Translations under genes and position numbers: made by a program
Shown here: positions 1 through 6,228 of the stretch, piece after piece
Numbering within the stretch: position 1 is the stretch's first letter
Layout: every line of letters begins with the position of its first letter
Source of the DNA: Ulvibacterium sp039819225
Lineage (GTDB): Bacteria > Bacteroidota > Bacteroidia > Flavobacteriales > Flavobacteriaceae
DNA: 9,938 bases
NCBI GenBank assembly: GCA_039819225.1
Contig: JBCBSN010000169.1
Span: forward strand, 1-9,938
Reading direction: 5' to 3'
The notes under the pieces: model-generated
Seen by the model: the letters and a program-made list of their open reading frames with translations, nothing else
The model's database searches: none
Told to the model about the DNA's origin: nothing

Positions 1-77
1 TTGAAACATTTCTAAGAAAAGAAAAAATGCTTGTTAAGCAACAAAAGGCATGAGGTTTGTCCTGAATGCTGCCCAAA
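1..77. repeat. 77-bp direct repeat, copy 1 (left contig end)
   Basis: Bases 1-77 are identical to 210-286, an offset of 209. Identity ends at base 78 (t against c at 287), and on the left it is cut by the window edge. The copy contains the run gaaaaaatgcttgttaagca. It may be the start of a truncated 209-bp tandem unit or an assembly overlap. The length of exactly 77 equals a k-mer size used by common short-read assemblers. Confidence 0.9.
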
Positions 78-218
78 TATCCTTTCCATAGTTTCCTTAG
101 ATTGAATAATGTCATCCAATTTTCCGTAATTGGCATTGGTAGCCCAGGAGATGGAAACATCATGGTTCGGATATTTGGGGAGATTTTGCAATAGATATTG
201 GAGACTGTTTTGAAACAT
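12..218 (-). CDS. doubtful small ORF, unknown protein (68 aa)
   Basis: I do not recognise this protein. The frame runs from an ATG at 218, inside repeat copy 2, to a TAG at 12-14, inside copy 1. The central part, with pieces such as WATNANYGKLDDII and QSKETMERIFG, has a coding-like composition. The tail after GQHSGQTSC (LLLLNKHFFFS) looks like translated non-coding DNA. Start and stop both lie within the 77-bp repeat, so the frame depends on whether that repeat is real. It could be the 3' end of a longer gene whose true upstream part is missing, because the join at 210 may be artificial. No signal peptide or known motif is visible. Confidence 0.25.
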   Translation of the reverse strand: MFQNSLQYLLQNLPKYPNHDVSISWATNANYGKLDDIIQSKETMERIFGQHSGQTSCLLLLNKHFFFS

Positions 219-286
219 TTCTAAGAAAAGAAAAAATGCTTGTTAAGCAACAAAAGGCATGAGGTTTGTCCTGAATGCTGCCCAAA
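210..286. repeat. 77-bp direct repeat, copy 2
   Basis: This is an exact second copy of bases 1-77. After 286 the sequence leaves the repeat and enters unique DNA that leads to the peroxiredoxin gene. Because 209 is not a multiple of three, the two copies are read in different frames, so the repeat is not an in-frame protein duplication. Confidence 0.9.
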
Positions 287-493
287 CCGCTGGAATATGT
301 CTTAAATACAGTATTCTGAACAACCTATGTTTTTATGTGCGAACCGTACCTTACACCTTTGTCCAAAACATAGGGTCTCCCGACCTAATGATTGGGCATA
401 AGGTTGGGCAATGGCACACGAGAAGGTCAAAACCCATGACGTACTAACACAAATCAATCACAGAACGAACATAAATTTTATACATCATTAAAA
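287..493. other. unique leader DNA before the peroxiredoxin gene
   Basis: I see no convincing gene here. A plus-strand frame from 259 to 447 exists, but it starts inside the repeat and has no recognisable features. A 10-bp perfect inverted repeat (cctatgtttt at 324-333, aaaacatagg at 365-374) encloses a 31-base loop and might form a weak mRNA or DNA hairpin. A near match to the flavobacterial -7 element (TAAATTTT, 472-479) lies just before the gene, but no TTG is found at the expected distance, so I do not call a promoter. Confidence 0.4.
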
Positions 494-1132
494 ATGAATA
501 CAATTAGATTAGGGGATATTGCCCCGAATTTTGTGGCAAGGACCACACAAGGAGAATTTGATTTTTACCAGTGGCTCGGGGATCGGTGGGGCATGCTTGT
601 CTCGCATCCGGCGGACTTTACTCCGGTATGTACCACGGAACTGGGCACAATGGCCAATTTTCAACAAGCCTTTGAAGAACGCAATGTAAAAGTGGCCGCA
701 ATAAGTGTAGATCCGTTGGAATCGCACTTTGAATGGATTAAGGATATCGAAGAAACACAAAATGCTAAAATCCACTTTCCCCTAATTGCGGATGATTCCA
801 AATTGGTTTCTGAGAAGTACGGGATGATCCATCCAAACGATAGTGGCACTATGACGGTACGATCGGTGTTTATCATAGCCCCTGATAAAAAAGTAAAGTT
901 GATATTGACCTACCCCGCCTCTACCGGAAGGAACTTCGAGGAATTGCTTAGGGTGATAGATTCCTTGCAGCTTACCCAGAACAAATCCTTGGCTACGCCG
1001 GCCAATTGGAGAAGCGGGGAGGATTGTGTTATTCTACCTTCGGTAAGCAACGCCGAAGCTGAAAAACTGTTCCCCAAAGGGTTTGTCACGGTAAAATCCT
1101 ATTTGAGATTAACGCCCTATGTCTGGCTTTGA
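494..1132 (+). CDS. 1-Cys peroxiredoxin (Prx6 family)
   Basis: Peroxiredoxin of 212 aa, close to the usual length of the Prx6 (AhpC/TSA plus C-terminal 1-cysPrx) family, which reduces hydrogen peroxide and organic hydroperoxides in the cytoplasm. The active-site motif PxxxTxxC is seen as PADFTPVC, with peroxidatic Cys46, Thr43 and Pro39; the family's supporting Arg is probably Arg123 in TVRSVF. The Prx6-type C-terminal part follows from about residue 150, with TPANWRSGEDCVILPSV. There is no signal peptide. A second Cys (Cys178) lies in that C-terminal segment, but it is not in the resolving position of typical 2-Cys enzymes, so the reductant is unclear. The start at 494 follows an A/T-rich leader (cattaaaa) without Shine-Dalgarno, as is normal in Bacteroidota. 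The gene appears to stand alone, with a GC-rich hairpin just after the stop. The family call is secure; the physiological peroxide is not known. Confidence 0.95.
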   Translation: MNTIRLGDIAPNFVARTTQGEFDFYQWLGDRWGMLVSHPADFTPVCTTELGTMANFQQAFEERNVKVAAISVDPLESHFEWIKDIEETQNAKIHFPLIADDSKLVSEKYGMIHPNDSGTMTVRSVFIIAPDKKVKLILTYPASTGRNFEELLRVIDSLQLTQNKSLATPANWRSGEDCVILPSVSNAEAEKLFPKGFVTVKSYLRLTPYVWL

Positions 1133-1143
1133 TTAAAGAGAAT

Positions 1144-1166
1144 TCCCTGGGGCCCTGCCCCGGGGA
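1144..1166 (+). terminator. GC-rich hairpin after the peroxiredoxin gene
   Basis: A 10-bp stem (1144-1153 with 1157-1166, one T-G wobble) closes a 3-base loop 11 bases after the peroxiredoxin stop codon. The stem is very stable, but no T-run follows directly (tagttggttcc). It could therefore be an inefficient terminator or a 3'-end stabiliser rather than a classical intrinsic terminator. Confidence 0.45.
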
Positions 1167-1207
1167 TAGTTGGTTCCAAGAAATTCTTTATTTAAAAATA
1201 ATAAGCT

Positions 1208-1783
1208 ATGGAAAAGAAAAGTTTAGTACTGGCGTTTATGGGATCCATCCTTTTTTGGTGCTGCCAAAATGATGATAATGGATTGCCCCAGCCCCCACAA
1301 TTCTCTATTACGGGCAACACGGCCAATGGTACGGCTACCTATGGGCAAACCGTATTTGACGGAGGAAGCAACGGCAATATTAATGTATTTGATCGTACGG
1401 ATAGGAGTCTCTATCTACAAACGTTCAAAAATGGCAAGGACGACCTTGAGGGGTTTTGGACCATAAGAATAAATGGTTTGGATATAGAAAACCTCTCAAC
1501 CCCGTACGCCCTTACGGGGGTTGAAGGTAGTATTACCTGGGTAGACGAATCGGTAAAACCATTACAGCAACCTTGTTCGGCGGCGGATGTACTTTGTTTT
1601 TACTCAGGTGTGGGTGTAGATGAGGTAACCATTACCATTACTGAGGTAGAGGACGGTGTAATCAGCGGTACTTTTAAAGGCAGTCTCTACCATATAAGGG
1701 TAAATCCTTCCGTAATTAGGGATACTGGAGATTTGGTAGAGGTGACCGAGGGGAGTTTCTCCATGCGGTTCACTTCTAGGTAA
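1208..1783 (+). CDS. uncharacterised surface-type lipoprotein
   Basis: Protein of 191 aa that I cannot assign to a named function. The N-terminus MEKKSLVLAFMGSILFWCC is a type II signal peptide with a relaxed lipobox; Cys18 or Cys19 would be lipidated. The next residues, QNDDN, are polar and acidic, like the Bacteroidota lipoprotein export signal that directs proteins to the cell surface. The mature part is rich in Gly, Thr and Val and predicted beta-strands. The C-terminal TITITEVEDGVISGTFKGSL (141-160) resembles the ISGTFxGxL segment found in small beta-sandwich lipoproteins of this phylum. Cys123 and Cys130 could form a disulfide. The start at 1208 is set by the signal peptide and the preceding A-rich stretch. 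The gene sits between two hairpins, so it is probably transcribed alone. Lipoprotein status is well supported; the role is unknown. Confidence 0.85.
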   Translation: MEKKSLVLAFMGSILFWCCQNDDNGLPQPPQFSITGNTANGTATYGQTVFDGGSNGNINVFDRTDRSLYLQTFKNGKDDLEGFWTIRINGLDIENLSTPYALTGVEGSITWVDESVKPLQQPCSAADVLCFYSGVGVDEVTITITEVEDGVISGTFKGSLYHIRVNPSVIRDTGDLVEVTEGSFSMRFTSR

Positions 1784-1790
1784 CCGTTGC

Positions 1791-1827
1791 ACGGCCTGTG
1801 TGGGTCTACTTGGTCTCTCCAGGCCGT
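1791..1827 (+). terminator. hairpin after the lipoprotein gene
   Basis: An 8-bp perfect stem (acggcctg 1791-1798, caggccgt 1820-1827) with a 21-base loop starts 8 bases after the stop codon. It is followed by ttaaattctt. The position and T-rich flank suit a terminator, but the long loop makes it a modest candidate. Confidence 0.45.
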
Positions 1828-1880
1828 TTAAATTCTTAAAATAGGAATCGTAAAACAAAAGAGACGGTATTCCCTTTTTT

Positions 1881-2132
1881 ATTGAACAAAAACGAAGAAA
1901 CATTTTTTTGTGGTTTATTGTCGCATTGGCGCTATCCTGTTCGTCTACAAAAAGGATAAAGACCTTAAACAGCATTGCGGAAATGGGCTATTTGAACATC
2001 AACGGAACGGAACAATATGTGCCTATTCGTGGAGAGAATAAGGACAATCCTATTTTGCTCTTCAATAAAGCATTACGAAGCATAGGAAGATTAATCAATC
2101 ATAGAAGAATACGTTTAAACGGCATGGCATGA
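1881..2132 (+). pseudogene. relic of an alpha/beta-hydrolase lipoprotein, core deleted
   Basis: The frame is open from 1854 to 2132 but contains no ATG near its beginning. Read from an ATT at 1881 it gives a good lipoprotein signal peptide: basic EQKRRN, hydrophobic IFLWFIVALALS, then the lipid Cys followed by SS. A TTG at 1908 is the other possible start but would cut off the basic region. The next part, NINGTEQYVPIRGENKDNP then ILLF, matches the beginning of secreted proline-iminopeptidase-like (S33) alpha/beta-hydrolases, where HGGPG should follow. Here the frame instead continues after codon 2061-2063 as NKALRSIGRLINHRRIRLNG. The oxyanion loop, the catalytic triad and about 250 expected residues are absent. 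The tail resembles the FNKAL seen near the C-terminus of this family, which suggests an internal in-frame deletion. The stop overlaps the next gene's ATG by 4 bases. It is almost certainly non-functional as an enzyme; a short expressed lipopeptide cannot be excluded. Confidence 0.65.
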
Positions 2133-2638
2133 GGGACTATCACTTACTTACACAAAGGCTTCACTTGCTTCCTTTTACATTGGAGGATTCCGAAGAATTC
2201 CAGAAATTGAACAAAGATTCACGTATTAGGGAATTTGTTTGGGATAATGAGGAGGTGGACGGTATTATTTCGGATGAAGTCATGGACCAAAACCTATATT
2301 GTTTTGATCATCACCGATACGGGCTTTGGAAGATACAATTGGAAGAAAACCCTTTGACGATTGGATATGTAGGTTTATGGTCCTTTTTTGATGAGCCCCA
2401 GCCTCAGCTGATCTATGCTTTGTTGGGCGAATATACCAGAAACGGATATGCTACGGAAGCCAGTACCGCCGTTATCGGCTATGCTTTTGAAAAACTGGGT
2501 TTTACCTATTTGATCGCGACAACCGATGAACCCAACATTGCCTCACAAAAGGTGGCCTCTCGTTTGGGGATGTGCTTTACCGGAAAGGAAATAAAAAACA
2601 ATAGGCCCACACTTTTTTATAGGATTGATTGCAAATGA
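2129..2638 (+). CDS. GNAT N-acetyltransferase, RimJ/RimL type
   Basis: Protein of 169 aa with the whole GNAT fold of the RimJ/RimL-like group (Acetyltransf_3), which moves acetyl from acetyl-CoA to an amine, often a protein N-terminus or a small molecule. The opening TQRLHLLPFTLEDSEEFQKL is typical of the group. The acetyl-CoA pyrophosphate-binding motif A is RNGYATEA (104-111), preceded by the strand IYALL. The segment EPNIASQKVASRLGM (134-148) is the conserved Asn-Ser helix region that precedes the last strands, and the protein ends normally with FYRIDCK. No signal peptide is present, so it acts in the cytoplasm. The ATG overlaps the stop of the hydrolase relic by 4 bases (ATGA), so translation may be coupled to that relic. 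The substrate cannot be inferred from the sequence. Confidence 0.92.
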   Translation: MRDYHLLTQRLHLLPFTLEDSEEFQKLNKDSRIREFVWDNEEVDGIISDEVMDQNLYCFDHHRYGLWKIQLEENPLTIGYVGLWSFFDEPQPQLIYALLGEYTRNGYATEASTAVIGYAFEKLGFTYLIATTDEPNIASQKVASRLGMCFTGKEIKNNRPTLFYRIDCK

Positions 2639-2703
2639 ATAGCCTTCGGTGCTTCTTTATAAATACAGCCTTACTTTTTAAGAGGTGTTCATTTTTAGCT
2701 AAC

Positions 2704-2738
2704 TTGTACCAATAGGGGATTTCTTTAAAATACTTTTT
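2704..2738 (+). promoter_or_regulatory. possible promoter of the glycoside-hydrolase-like gene
   Basis: TTG at 2704-2706 and TACTTTTT at 2731-2738 resemble the Bacteroidota TTG / TAnnTTTG promoter (7 of 8 in the -7 element). The spacer of 24 bases is one longer than the usual upper limit. Transcription would start near 2745, about 20 bases before the ATG at 2768. This is a motif-only call. Confidence 0.3.
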
Positions 2739-2767
2739 CGAAATACCCTTTTTTTAATTGAATCGGT

Positions 2768-3847
2768 ATGAGGCTAAAGTGGGCGTTTTTTTTCCTGTGT
2801 ATCTCAGTGGTTTCATTGGCGCAAAAGGAACAAAGAACAGAGGTAAGTATAAGTAAAAATCAGTTCTTGATCAATGGGGAACTTACCTATAAAGGGAGTT
2901 ACTGGAGAGGGAATAAGATAGAAGGGCTTTTGTTTAATTCTAGAATGGTCCAGGGCATATTTGACGATTTAAATCCAGATACCAGGGACAGATTTGCCTA
3001 TCCGGACACTCAAGTTTGGGATGCAGACCGAAATACAGATGAGTTTGTTTACCACATGGCGGAATGGTATGGCCATGGCCTGCTTTCCTTTACCCTTAAC
3101 CTTCAGGGCGGTAGTCCCTTGGGATATGGCAACGAGGCTTGGATCAACTCCGCTTTTGACCCCAAGGGCGAATTGCGGCCGGATTATGTGGCCCGGTTGA
3201 AACGGATATTGGATAAAGCCGATGAACTCCAAATGGTGGTGATTTTAGGTTATTTTTATTTTGGACAAGACCAATACCTAGAAGATGAGGCGGCCGTAAT
3301 CCGGGCAACGGATAACATTACCCATTGGATATTGGATGAGGGATATAGGAATATTTTGGTTGAATTGAACAATGAGTGCAATGTACGTTACGATTATGAA
3401 ATACTGCAACCGAAACGTGTTCATGAGCTCATTACCAGGGTGCGGAATACAAAAAAGGACGGGTACCGATTGCTTGTAAGTACCAGTTATGGTGGTGGTA
3501 CGGTTCCAGAATCCTCGGTTATTTCCACATCGGATTTTATATTGTTGCATGGCAATGGCCTTCATAATCCGGAACAGCTTACCACATTGGTCAAGGACAC
3601 TAGGGCCGTAAAGGGGTATCGCGGGCAACCGGTGGTCTTTAATGAGGACGATCACTTCAACTTTGAATCGGACAATTGCAATTTTGTAAAAGCCATTGAA
3701 TCCTATGCATCCTGGGGGTATTTTGATTACCGAATGAAGGATGAAGGATTTGAATCGGGTTATCAAAGTGTACCTGTGGATTGGGGGATCAATTCCGAAC
3801 GAAAGAAAGCTTTTTTTAAAAAGTTAAAGGAAATCGCCCTGGAATAG
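2768..3847 (+). CDS. secreted TIM-barrel protein, GH5/clan-A cellulase-like
   Basis: Protein of 359 aa with a Sec signal peptide (MRLKWAFFFLCISVVSLAQ, cleavage after about residue 19), so it acts in the periplasm or outside. After a short strand in which QFLINGELTYKG resembles the start of many sugar-processing barrels, the chain looks like a (beta/alpha)8 fold. ILVELNNECN (196-205) carries Asn202-Glu203, placed like the acid/base at the end of strand 4 in clan GH-A. PVVFNEDDHF (288-297) carries Glu293, placed like the strand-7 nucleophile. Aromatic residues around GYFYFGQDQY (161-170) could line a sugar site. The length suits a single catalytic domain without a binding module. No SusC/SusD or other carbohydrate genes stand beside it, so the substrate is open. 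The assignment to GH5 itself is less certain than the barrel with two Glu. The start is fixed by the signal peptide. Confidence 0.75.
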   Translation: MRLKWAFFFLCISVVSLAQKEQRTEVSISKNQFLINGELTYKGSYWRGNKIEGLLFNSRMVQGIFDDLNPDTRDRFAYPDTQVWDADRNTDEFVYHMAEWYGHGLLSFTLNLQGGSPLGYGNEAWINSAFDPKGELRPDYVARLKRILDKADELQMVVILGYFYFGQDQYLEDEAAVIRATDNITHWILDEGYRNILVELNNECNVRYDYEILQPKRVHELITRVRNTKKDGYRLLVSTSYGGGTVPESSVISTSDFILLHGNGLHNPEQLTTLVKDTRAVKGYRGQPVVFNEDDHFNFESDNCNFVKAIESYASWGYFDYRMKDEGFESGYQSVPVDWGINSERKKAFFKKLKEIALE

Positions 3848-3863
3848 GATGTAGTGGCTGCTG

Positions 3864-3891
3864 AATATGCCATTCTTCGCCATGGCGTATT
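3864..3891 (+). terminator. hairpin after the glycoside-hydrolase-like gene
   Basis: A 10-bp stem (3864-3873 with 3882-3891, one T-G wobble) with an 8-base loop lies 16 bases after the stop codon. It is followed by atccctatttat. The T-run is weak, so termination efficiency is uncertain. Confidence 0.45.
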
Positions 3892-4143
3892 ATCCCTATT
3901 TATAAACGTGGATCTATAAAGTCCACAATTTGTGGTAAACGAGGTTCCGGATGTTTGAGATGGAAATTTTAGTTAACGATTCGGAATTGGGTGGCGATGG
4001 GGCGGCTCTAGTAATACAGGATACTTTTTGAAAATTCATGTCAGAGAATTTTGGACTAAGCACTTGTATAAAAAATAAGATGGACTTTATAGCCTTATTC
4101 CAAAAGATTTTAGGGCGGCACCTTCAAAAAGGCGCTTCCCTTT
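3892..4143. other. spacer between convergent genes
   Basis: This spacer separates a plus-strand and a minus-strand gene. A near-perfect 13-base palindrome (ccacaatttgtgg, 3923-3935) is present. A tiny plus-strand frame, 3951 to 4031, encodes MFEMEILVNDSELGGDGAAL and six more residues; its middle looks coding-like, but there is no supporting context, and it may be a gene relic. No promoter-like signal or RNA gene is visible. Confidence 0.3.
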
Positions 4144-4145
4144 TT
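4113..4145. terminator. candidate bidirectional terminator
   Basis: An imperfect stem pairs 4113-4124 (gggcggcacctt) with 4129-4140 (aaggcgcttccc), leaving a few internal mismatches, and is followed on the plus strand by ttttt at 4141-4145. Read on the minus strand it follows the end of the response-regulator gene directly and leads into taaaatctttt. It could end transcription from both sides of the convergent junction. Confidence 0.4.
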
Positions 4146-4923
4146 ATTTATTTCCGATCCAATTTTTAAACTCAGGGACTTTGGCCTTGCTCACAATAAT
4201 TTTTTCATCCGTGGGCGGGACTGCGTTAACGACCAACCGGCCATTAAAATAAAAGTCGATATCCTGAATGGCATTTCTGTTCAAAATAAATTGTCGATTC
4301 GCCCTAAAAAAAGAAACCGGTGATATTTCGGAAGAAACACGTTCCAAGGTAGATTCAATGGTAAAGCTTTTATTTTTGAAGGTACGGGCATAAACCACTT
4401 CGTTTTCCGTATAAAACCAAGCAATATCCTCCACTTGAACGGGTATCAGCTTATTTTGAAAATGTACCAGGTACGCTTGTTTGTAGTTCAAAGGATTTCC
4501 GATGCTCAAACTTTGCATTACCGCATCCAATTTTTGTTGATCTATACCACTTGTAGTATTGGCCATCAATATCCTGTACTTTTCAAGGGCTTTGGAAATA
4601 TCGTCCGCTTCAAAGGGTTTAACGATGTAATGTATACCGTTGGTCTCGAAAGCGTCCAAGGTGTACTCTTCGTATGCCGTTATAAAAATAATGGGTTTCG
4701 TAGGGGGTACCCGCTTAAAAATCTCAAAGGAGAGTCCATCCAACAATTGAATATCGGAAAAAATAACATCACATTTTTCCATATTAGTAGTAAGCCAAGC
4801 GATGGAATCCTCAACCGTATCCAAAATCTTTAGCACCTGAACATCTTCCCTTGTGGTCAAAATGCGGTTTAAATGCCTGGCAATGGACGGTTCGTCTTCA
4901 ATAATAATAACGTTAAGATTCAT
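4144..4923 (-). CDS. LytTR-family response regulator
   Basis: Protein of 259 aa made of a receiver domain (about 1-120) and a LytTR DNA-binding domain (about 150-255). Receiver residues are intact: acidic pair Glu9-Asp10, phospho-acceptor Asp57 in FSDIQL, Thr82 in ITA and Lys102 in VKPF. The output domain shows the LytTR pattern: a first strand around LIPVQVEDIAWFYTENE, then TFKNKSFTIESTLE, and FFRANRQFILNRNAIQDI, which contains the RxNRQFIxN element. This is the AlgR/LytR type that binds paired direct repeats upstream of its targets. The gene starts 39 bases after the stop of the sensor-kinase gene, in the same direction, so the two are an operon and a cognate pair. The leader before the ATG is A-rich (aaatagaaaaaa). 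Its targets are unknown; neighbouring genes are only a guess. Confidence 0.95.
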   Translation of the reverse strand: MNLNVIIIEDEPSIARHLNRILTTREDVQVLKILDTVEDSIAWLTTNMEKCDVIFSDIQLLDGLSFEIFKRVPPTKPIIFITAYEEYTLDAFETNGIHYIVKPFEADDISKALEKYRILMANTTSGIDQQKLDAVMQSLSIGNPLNYKQAYLVHFQNKLIPVQVEDIAWFYTENEVVYARTFKNKSFTIESTLERVSSEISPVSFFRANRQFILNRNAIQDIDFYFNGRLVVNAVPPTDEKIIVSKAKVPEFKNWIGNK

Positions 4924-4962
4924 TTTTTTCTATTTGGTTACAAGAGGCAATTGCACCCTAAA

Positions 4963-5982
4963 TTAATTCTCGGTTTTTTGTATTACGATCTCCTTATCCA
5001 GCAATAGTTTATAACGCTCATTTAAGTTGAACAGCCCTATACCGTTGGAGGGGGTTTCATACTTGGGTTTGGTCAACCCATTAACAAAATGGATCGTATC
5101 ATCGGCTATAAAGATTTGGATATGTATCGGATTCTTTTCTGAAATATGATTGTGCTTTGTTACGTTTTCCAGTAAGGGTTGTAAGGACATGGCAGGAAGT
5201 CTATATTTCTGAATGTTTTCCATTGCGACCGTTACCTTAAGGTTATCCTCGAACCTGATTTTAAGGAGTGCCAAATGGGCGTTGAACATTTCCATCTCTT
5301 GATCTAAGTCAACCAAAGAAGACGAATGCTCCGCCAAGGAGTGCCTAAAAACCTTGGCCAGATTCTTCACATAGTTCTGAGCCGCATTGGAGTCCTCCGC
5401 GATAAGACTGGTTAAACTGGAAAGGGAATTGAACAAAAAATGTGGATTCACTTGAGCCTTAAGATTTTTTAATTGTGCCTTAAAGTAGGCGGTCTTTAGC
5501 ATTTCGTTTTCCAACTCTTTGGCTCGGTGTCGTTGCGTCATTTTCAATACCCTGACCAGAACAAAAATCAATCCCATGCTCACCAAAAAGCGAATAATGA
5601 AATTAACACGGTAAACCCGCGAGTTCATCAGGTTATCAAAAAAAAACTTTTGGGAATATATGGAGATTAACACGGAGACCCCTAAAAAAAGGAAAATCAA
5701 CACGTATTTTAACAGTTTTGTTTGCTGGGCGTCATCCCGGGAAACCCACATTTTTTTAAGAAGCAATAGGCCCAAGAGGAAGTGGAAAAACCAGCCAGTT
5801 ATCATCTGATACATAATTTCGGCAACGTCAAATACCAACGGAACATCCAAGACAATTTCTACTTCTGGATTGATCGCAGGGATAATCCGGTTGACATTCA
5901 TGGCAAATGCGATGAGGAACGAAACATAAAATAGTGTCTTATGTTCCATGGAGAGCATTTCTTTAAGAAATGGTTTTTTCAT
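4963..5982 (-). CDS. membrane sensor histidine kinase, LytS/YehU type
   Basis: Sensor kinase of 339 aa (His_kinase family PF06580). Four membrane segments are apparent at about 16-36, 62-77, 92-110 and 125-145, so sensing is probably within or at the membrane; no periplasmic sensor domain is present. A charged linker helix (149-175) leads to the phospho-acceptor motif QVNPHFLFNSLSSL with His181. The ATPase part has the N box LQPLLENVTKHN (Asn273), a degenerate HFVNG and the G box SNGIGLFNLNERY (312-324). It stops soon after, as usual for this family. I take the ATG at 5982 because MKKPFLKEML fits a normal N-terminus. An in-frame ATG at 6048 would add 22 atypical residues and would overlap the promoter/dyad region. 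It is the first gene of the pair with the LytTR regulator. Confidence 0.93.
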   Translation of the reverse strand: MKKPFLKEMLSMEHKTLFYVSFLIAFAMNVNRIIPAINPEVEIVLDVPLVFDVAEIMYQMITGWFFHFLLGLLLLKKMWVSRDDAQQTKLLKYVLIFLFLGVSVLISIYSQKFFFDNLMNSRVYRVNFIIRFLVSMGLIFVLVRVLKMTQRHRAKELENEMLKTAYFKAQLKNLKAQVNPHFLFNSLSSLTSLIAEDSNAAQNYVKNLAKVFRHSLAEHSSSLVDLDQEMEMFNAHLALLKIRFEDNLKVTVAMENIQKYRLPAMSLQPLLENVTKHNHISEKNPIHIQIFIADDTIHFVNGLTKPKYETPSNGIGLFNLNERYKLLLDKEIVIQKTEN

Positions 5983-6020
5983 TATTGAAATGTGTTGTTT
6001 TCCAAAAAATGTACTGCGAG

Positions 6021-6051
6021 TTTTTGGAGTATATACCCCTAACTCCAAAAA
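6021..6051. promoter_or_regulatory. 10-bp dyad, possible operator in front of the kinase gene
   Basis: tttttggagt (6021-6030) is repeated as its exact reverse complement actccaaaaa (6042-6051), separated by 11 bases. On the minus strand the upstream arm overlaps the predicted -7 element and the downstream arm falls just after the predicted transcription start. That is the layout of a repressor site or an RNA hairpin at the very 5' end. It is not a terminator, since neither side has a T-run after the stem. It does not match the direct-repeat pattern expected for LytTR proteins. Confidence 0.5.
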
Positions 6052-6078
6052 TAATGGATATAGCCCTCTATAATAGAA
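6046..6078 (-). promoter_or_regulatory. probable promoter of the kinase-regulator operon
   Basis: On the minus strand TATTTTTG (6053-6046) matches the flavobacterial -7 consensus TAnnTTTG in full. TTC (6078-6076) stands 22 bases upstream, where the consensus has TTG, so it matches 2 of 3. Transcription would start near 6040, giving a leader of about 58 bases to the ATG at 5982. The -33 position coincides with the edge of the 19-bp inverted repeat described next. Confidence 0.45.
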
Positions 6079-6149
6079 CTCATTTAGACTTTTTCAATTT
6101 GCTAAAAAATAGCTGTTTTGCCCTCCCTTTTTGCCTTTTTATCGTTTTG

Positions 6150-6164
6150 TCCGCCAAAGGCGGA
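6150..6164. repeat. short palindrome tccgcc-aaa-ggcgga
   Basis: A six-base-pair perfect stem (6150-6155 with 6159-6164) with a 3-base loop. Stems with the same core gccgcc/ccgcc type sequence occur again at 6595-6611, which suggests a repeated intergenic motif. Confidence 0.6.
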
Positions 6165-6178
6165 TGCAACTCAAAAAA

Positions 6179-6203
6179 GCCTGCCCGTTCCGTTCAGGCG
6201 GGC
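6179..6203. repeat. GC-rich hairpin region
   Basis: Two competing stems can form: gcctg (6179-6183) with caggc (6195-6199), or gcccg (6183-6187) with cgggc (6199-6203). The sequence lies inside the 200-bp inverted-repeat element. Confidence 0.45.
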
Positions 6204-6228
6204 CTTCAATGAATCACAAAACTTTCAT

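Noticed and set aside
259..447. Plus-strand frame of 62 codons before the peroxiredoxin gene
   Set aside because: It begins inside the 77-bp repeat, has no recognisable motif or signal peptide, and its composition looks non-coding.
1604..1975. Minus-strand frame of 123 codons
   Set aside because: It lies antisense to the lipoprotein gene and the following hairpin; its translation shows no family features and the plus-strand genes explain the region.
3278..3766. Minus-strand frame of 162 codons
   Set aside because: It is a shadow of the glycoside-hydrolase-like gene, which has a signal peptide and catalytic motifs on the other strand.
4435..4833. Plus-strand frame of 132 codons
   Set aside because: It is antisense to the response regulator, whose receiver and LytTR residues are all intact.
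5983..6048. N-terminal extension of the sensor kinase from an ATG at 6048
   Set aside because: The upstream ATG would place the coding region over the dyad and before the predicted transcription start; ATG 5982 gives a normal N-terminus.
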